A stretch of DNA of 47,247 nucleotides, from assembly GCF_002939385.1 (NCBI RefSeq), contig NZ_MULI01000059.1:1-47247 (forward strand), in the 5' to 3' direction. The notes under the pieces were generated by a model. That model was not told the DNA's origin, did no database searches, and saw nothing but the letters and a program-made list of their open reading frames with translations. Below are positions 44,337-47,247 of this stretch, one piece after another; the stretch's first letter is position 1, and each line of letters begins with the position of its first letter. This DNA is from Streptomyces sp. MH60 (GTDB lineage: Bacteria > Actinomycetota > Actinomycetes > Streptomycetales > Streptomycetaceae). A program made the translations under genes and the position numbers.

Positions 44337-44421
44337 CCGGCAGTCCGGCAGTCCGTCACCGGAGGTTTCCTGCCGGCCGCAACCACAGGCGCAGGACGAC
44401 TGATCGAGGAGTAGACGCCAC

Positions 44422-47247
44422 ATGATCCCCTTGTCCTTCGCCCAGCGGCGCCTCTGGTTCATCGACCGCTTCGAGGGACCCTCGGCCACGTACAACATCC
44501 CGTTCCTGCTGCATCTGCGGGGACGGCTCGACGTGGCGGCCCTCGCGGCGGCACTGCGCGACGTGGTGGTCCGCCACGAGAGCCTGCGCACCGTGTTCGT
44601 CGTCGACGAGCACGGGGTGCCCGGTCAGCACGTCGTCCCGGCGGACGCCCTGCGCCTCGACCTCCCCCTCGTCGAGACCACCCCCGAGGGGGTGGACGCC
44701 GTGGTCGCCGAGACCGGCGGACACCACTTCGATCTCGCGGCCGAGATCCCGGTGCGGGCCGTGCTGGTCCGCACCGGTCCCGAGGACCACCTGCTGGTGC
44801 TGAACATCCACCACATCGCGGCCGACGGCGAGTCGATGGAGCCCCTCACCCGGGACCTGACCACCGCCTACACCGCACGCGCCGTCTCCGACGTCCCGGA
44901 CTGGGAGGAACTCCCCGTCCAGTACCGGGACTACACGCTGTGGCAGCGCGAACTGCTCGGCGACGAGGACGACCCGGAGAGCGTGCTCGCCCGGCAGCTC
45001 GACTACTGGCGCGAGGCGCTGGCCGGTCTCCCCGAGCAGCTCCAGCTGCCCACCGACCGGCCCCGTCCCGCGGTGATCAGCCACCGCGGCGACATGGTGG
45101 ACTTCGCCGTCGACCCGGAGCTGGTCGAGGCGGCCGAACACCTGGCCGCCGAGCACGGGGCCACCACCCCCATGGTCATGCAGACCGCGCTCGCGGTGCT
45201 GCTGCACCGGCTCGGGGCCGGGGACGACGTCCCCCTCGGCGCCACCATCGCCGGCCGCACCGACGAGGCGCTGCTCGACCTCGTCGGCTTCTTCGTCAAC
45301 ACCTGGGTGCTGCGCGCCGACCTGTCCGGCAACCCGTCCTTCGCCGAGGCGCTCACCCGCGTCGCGGACCGGGCCCTGGCCGCCTACGACAACCAGGACG
45401 TGCCGTTCGAGCGGCTCGTCGAGGTGCTCAACCCGGAGCGGTCCACCGCGTACCACCCGCTGTTCCAGGTGATGTTCACCTGGCAGAGCAACGACGTCAT
45501 CGAGCTGAACCTGCCGGGCGTCCGGGGCCGGCTGGAGGCGGTGCCCACCCGCACCGCCAAGTTCGACCTGGAGTTCAACTTCGCCGTCGACCCCGCCGAC
45601 GGCGGCATGCGCTGTGTCCTGGAGTACGCCACCGACCTGTTCGACCGGGAGACGGTGGAGCGGTTCGGGCCCCGCTTCCTGCGGGTGCTGCGGGACTTCG
45701 TGACCGACCCGGCCCGGCCGGTCGGCACCGCCGACGTGCTGCTCGACGGCGAGCGCGAGCAGCTCGCCCGGTTCGCCGGGCAGGCCGCGCCGACCCCCGA
45801 GCTGTCCGTACCGGAACTGTTCGAGCAGCAGCTCGCGGTGGACCCGGACGCCCCGGCCGTCCTGTGCGGCGGGACGCGCCTGACCTACCGGGAGCTGGAC
45901 GAGCGCGCCAACCGGCTGGCGCACGCCCTGCGCGGGCGCGGGGTGGGTGCCGAGTCCCTGGTGGGTCTGGCCCTGCCCCGCTCCGCCGACCTGGTCGTGG
46001 CGATGCTCGGCATCCTCAAGTCGGGCGCCGCCTACCTGCCCATCGACCCGCGCTTCCCCAGCGCCCGCCTCGGCCTGGTCCTGGGCCAGGCCGCCCCCGC
46101 CCTGCTGCTCACCGACGCCGGGACCGGCGGCGAGCTGCCGGCGCACGACGTGCCGGTGCTGCTGCTGGACGAGCTGGACCTGGACCACGCGCAAGCGGGC
46201 CCCGTCGAGGCCGACCTGCGCCCCGACAACCTCGCGTACGTGATGTACACCTCGGGCTCGACCGGTGTCCCCAAGGGCGTGGCCATCACCCATCACGGCG
46301 TGGTCAACGGCGTGCTGCGGCTGGCGGCGGTCGTCGGCATGGGCCCGGGCCGCAAGATGCTGGCCGGCACGTCCGTCAACTTCGACGTGTCGGTGTTCGA
46401 GATCATGACGGCGCTCACCACGGGCGGCGTCGTCGAGGTGGTCCGCGACGTCCTGGAGCTGGGCGAACGCGACCACTGGCACGGCAGCGTGATCAGCTCC
46501 GTCCCGTCGGTGTTCTCCGAGGTCCTCGACCGGATCGCGGGCACCACCAGCGTGCAGACCCTCGTGTTCGCGGGCGAGGCCCTGCCCGCGACGCTGGTGG
46601 AGCGGGCCCGCGAGGCGTTCCCGGGCGTACGGGTCGTCAACAGCTACGGCCAGACCGAGAGCTTCTACGCCGGTACGTTCACGGTGGACGCGGCCGAGGA
46701 CTGGGACGCCTCGCGCGGTGTGCCGATCGGCGAACCCCTGGGCAACATGCGCGCCTATGTGCTGGGTCCGGGGCTGACGCCGGTACCGCCGGGCGTGGTC
46801 GGCGAGCTGTACGTCGCCGGTGCGGTGGCCCGCGGCTACCAGGGGCGCCCCGGACTGACGGCGGAACGCTTCCTTCCGGACCCGTTCGGTCCGGCGGGCT
46901 CGCGGATGTACCGCACCGGCGACCTGGCCCGCTGGAACCGCGACGGCCGCCTGGAGTACGTCGGCCGCGGCGACGGACAGGTCAAGATCCGCGGGCTGCG
47001 CATCGAGCCGGGCGAGGTGGAGGCGGCCCTCGCCGCCCACCCCGGCGTCGCCCAGGCGGTGGTCGCCGTGCACGAGCACGCCGGGACCCGGCAACTCGTC
47101 GGGTACGTCGTCCCCGTGGGCGTCCTCGGCAACGACCCCGGCGCCGCCGAGAGCATCGGCGACCTGCACGTCGACCTGACGGCCGGGGTGTCGGTGCCGG
47201 AGCTGCGCAGGTTCGTCGCGGCCCGGCTGCCGGAGTACATGGTGCCG
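44422..47247 (+). CDS. Non-ribosomal peptide synthetase, C-A start (3' end outside window)
   Basis: The 942 codons are open to the right edge. The protein starts directly with a condensation domain (MIPLSFAQRRLWFIDRF; active site HHIAADG at 130-136; VGFFVNTWVLR; HPLFQVMF), whose pattern looks like the LCL type. The adenylation domain follows: LTYRELDERANRLA, YTSGSTGVPKGVAITH from about 609, SYGQTES, YRTGDLARW and IRGLRIEPGEVE. Hand alignment to GrsA gives the specificity residues D-V-F-S-V-A-S-Y-A, plus the usual K outside the window. I do not recognise a substrate for this code. As the C domain has no carrier before it, its donor is most likely the A-KR-T protein 85 bp upstream. ATG 44422 begins the conserved C1 motif. 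Confidence 0.95.
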   Translation, partial: MIPLSFAQRRLWFIDRFEGPSATYNIPFLLHLRGRLDVAALAAALRDVVVRHESLRTVFVVDEHGVPGQHVVPADALRLDLPLVETTPEGVDAVVAETGGHHFDLAAEIPVRAVLVRTGPEDHLLVLNIHHIAADGESMEPLTRDLTTAYTARAVSDVPDWEELPVQYRDYTLWQRELLGDEDDPESVLARQLDYWREALAGLPEQLQLPTDRPRPAVISHRGDMVDFAVDPELVEAAEHLAAEHGATTPMVMQTALAVLLHRLGAGDDVPLGATIAGRTDEALLDLVGFFVNTWVLRADLSGNPSFAEALTRVADRALAAYDNQDVPFERLVEVLNPERSTAYHPLFQVMFTWQSNDVIELNLPGVRGRLEAVPTRTAKFDLEFNFAVDPADGGMRCVLEYATDLFDRETVERFGPRFLRVLRDFVTDPARPVGTADVLLDGEREQLARFAGQAAPTPELSVPELFEQQLAVDPDAPAVLCGGTRLTYRELDERANRLAHALRGRGVGAESLVGLALPRSADLVVAMLGILKSGAAYLPIDPRFPSARLGLVLGQAAPALLLTDAGTGGELPAHDVPVLLLDELDLDHAQAGPVEADLRPDNLAYVMYTSGSTGVPKGVAITHHGVVNGVLRLAAVVGMGPGRKMLAGTSVNFDVSVFEIMTALTTGGVVEVVRDVLELGERDHWHGSVISSVPSVFSEVLDRIAGTTSVQTLVFAGEALPATLVERAREAFPGVRVVNSYGQTESFYAGTFTVDAAEDWDASRGVPIGEPLGNMRAYVLGPGLTPVPPGVVGELYVAGAVARGYQGRPGLTAERFLPDPFGPAGSRMYRTGDLARWNRDGRLEYVGRGDGQVKIRGLRIEPGEVEAALAAHPGVAQAVVAVHEHAGTRQLVGYVVPVGVLGNDPGAAESIGDLHVDLTAGVSVPELRRFVAARLPEYMVP

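Noticed and set aside
40428..44591. Minus-strand open frame of about 1387 codons
   Set aside because: Antisense shadow of the A-KR-T gene; composition is low-complexity Gly/Arg/Val/His with no domain.

Overview
The window is high-GC actinobacterial DNA, almost certainly Streptomyces. This rests on codon use, GTG starts with GGAGG-type ribosome binding sites, and a diagnostic 68-residue BldC. Other supports are an Lsr2-like protein, mycothiol-type DinB/SCP genes, and a perfect Streptomyces-type parS palindrome. From memory the gene order of the left part matches the S. coelicolor core chromosome around SCO4067-SCO4092; that synteny is recalled and has not been searched.

Positions 1-28,740 are conserved core. 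They hold the 3' end of dnaX, then purD, a two-TM M48-like protein without a zinc motif, a dimethylformamidase-like protein, and purC. A minus-strand ABC transporter plus histidine kinase/response regulator operon follows, bracketed by near-identical tRNA-Gly(GCC) genes. After tRNA-Gly(TCC) and an lsr2 paralogue comes the tight purS-purQ-purL operon, then a DinB/SCP protein, a double-META lipoprotein, purF, purM, a DUF3073 protein, valine dehydrogenase, a conserved hypothetical, bldC, a small CxxC protein, and an HrpA helicase between two identical tRNA-Asp genes. Seven de novo purine genes (purD, C, S, Q, L, F, M) are therefore scattered through 19 kb.

Positions 29,001-47,247 hold a specialised-metabolite cluster that begins right after the tRNA-Phe / parS / tRNA-Asp group and runs off the right edge. 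One minus-strand operon encodes a Sfp-type phosphopantetheinyl transferase, a [2Fe-2S] ferredoxin and a ferredoxin reductase. To its right lie a 71-residue secreted or anchored peptide and a 1004-residue AfsR-type SARP regulator. Next are a cytosolic S9 peptidase (minus) and, divergent from it, a tryptophan-halogenase-like flavoprotein. A type II thioesterase, a free-standing adenylation-ketoreductase-carrier loading protein, and the first C-A part of an NRPS complete the visible cluster.

The inferred logic is as follows. The PPTase arms the carrier domains. The A-KR-T protein loads an acid, probably a 2-keto acid, and reduces it on the carrier to a 2-hydroxyacyl starter. The NRPS condenses this with amino acids, the thioesterase clears stalled carriers, and the SARP switches the cluster on. 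The redox pair probably serves a P450 outside the window. The most unusual points are the halogenase-like enzyme, which keeps the catalytic lysine (K79) but has glycine where the catalytic glutamate should be, and a GTCCTGTC/GACAGGAC inverted repeat found both in the divergent peptidase/halogenase promoter and at the end of the halogenase gene. I could not tie the cluster to a named product.
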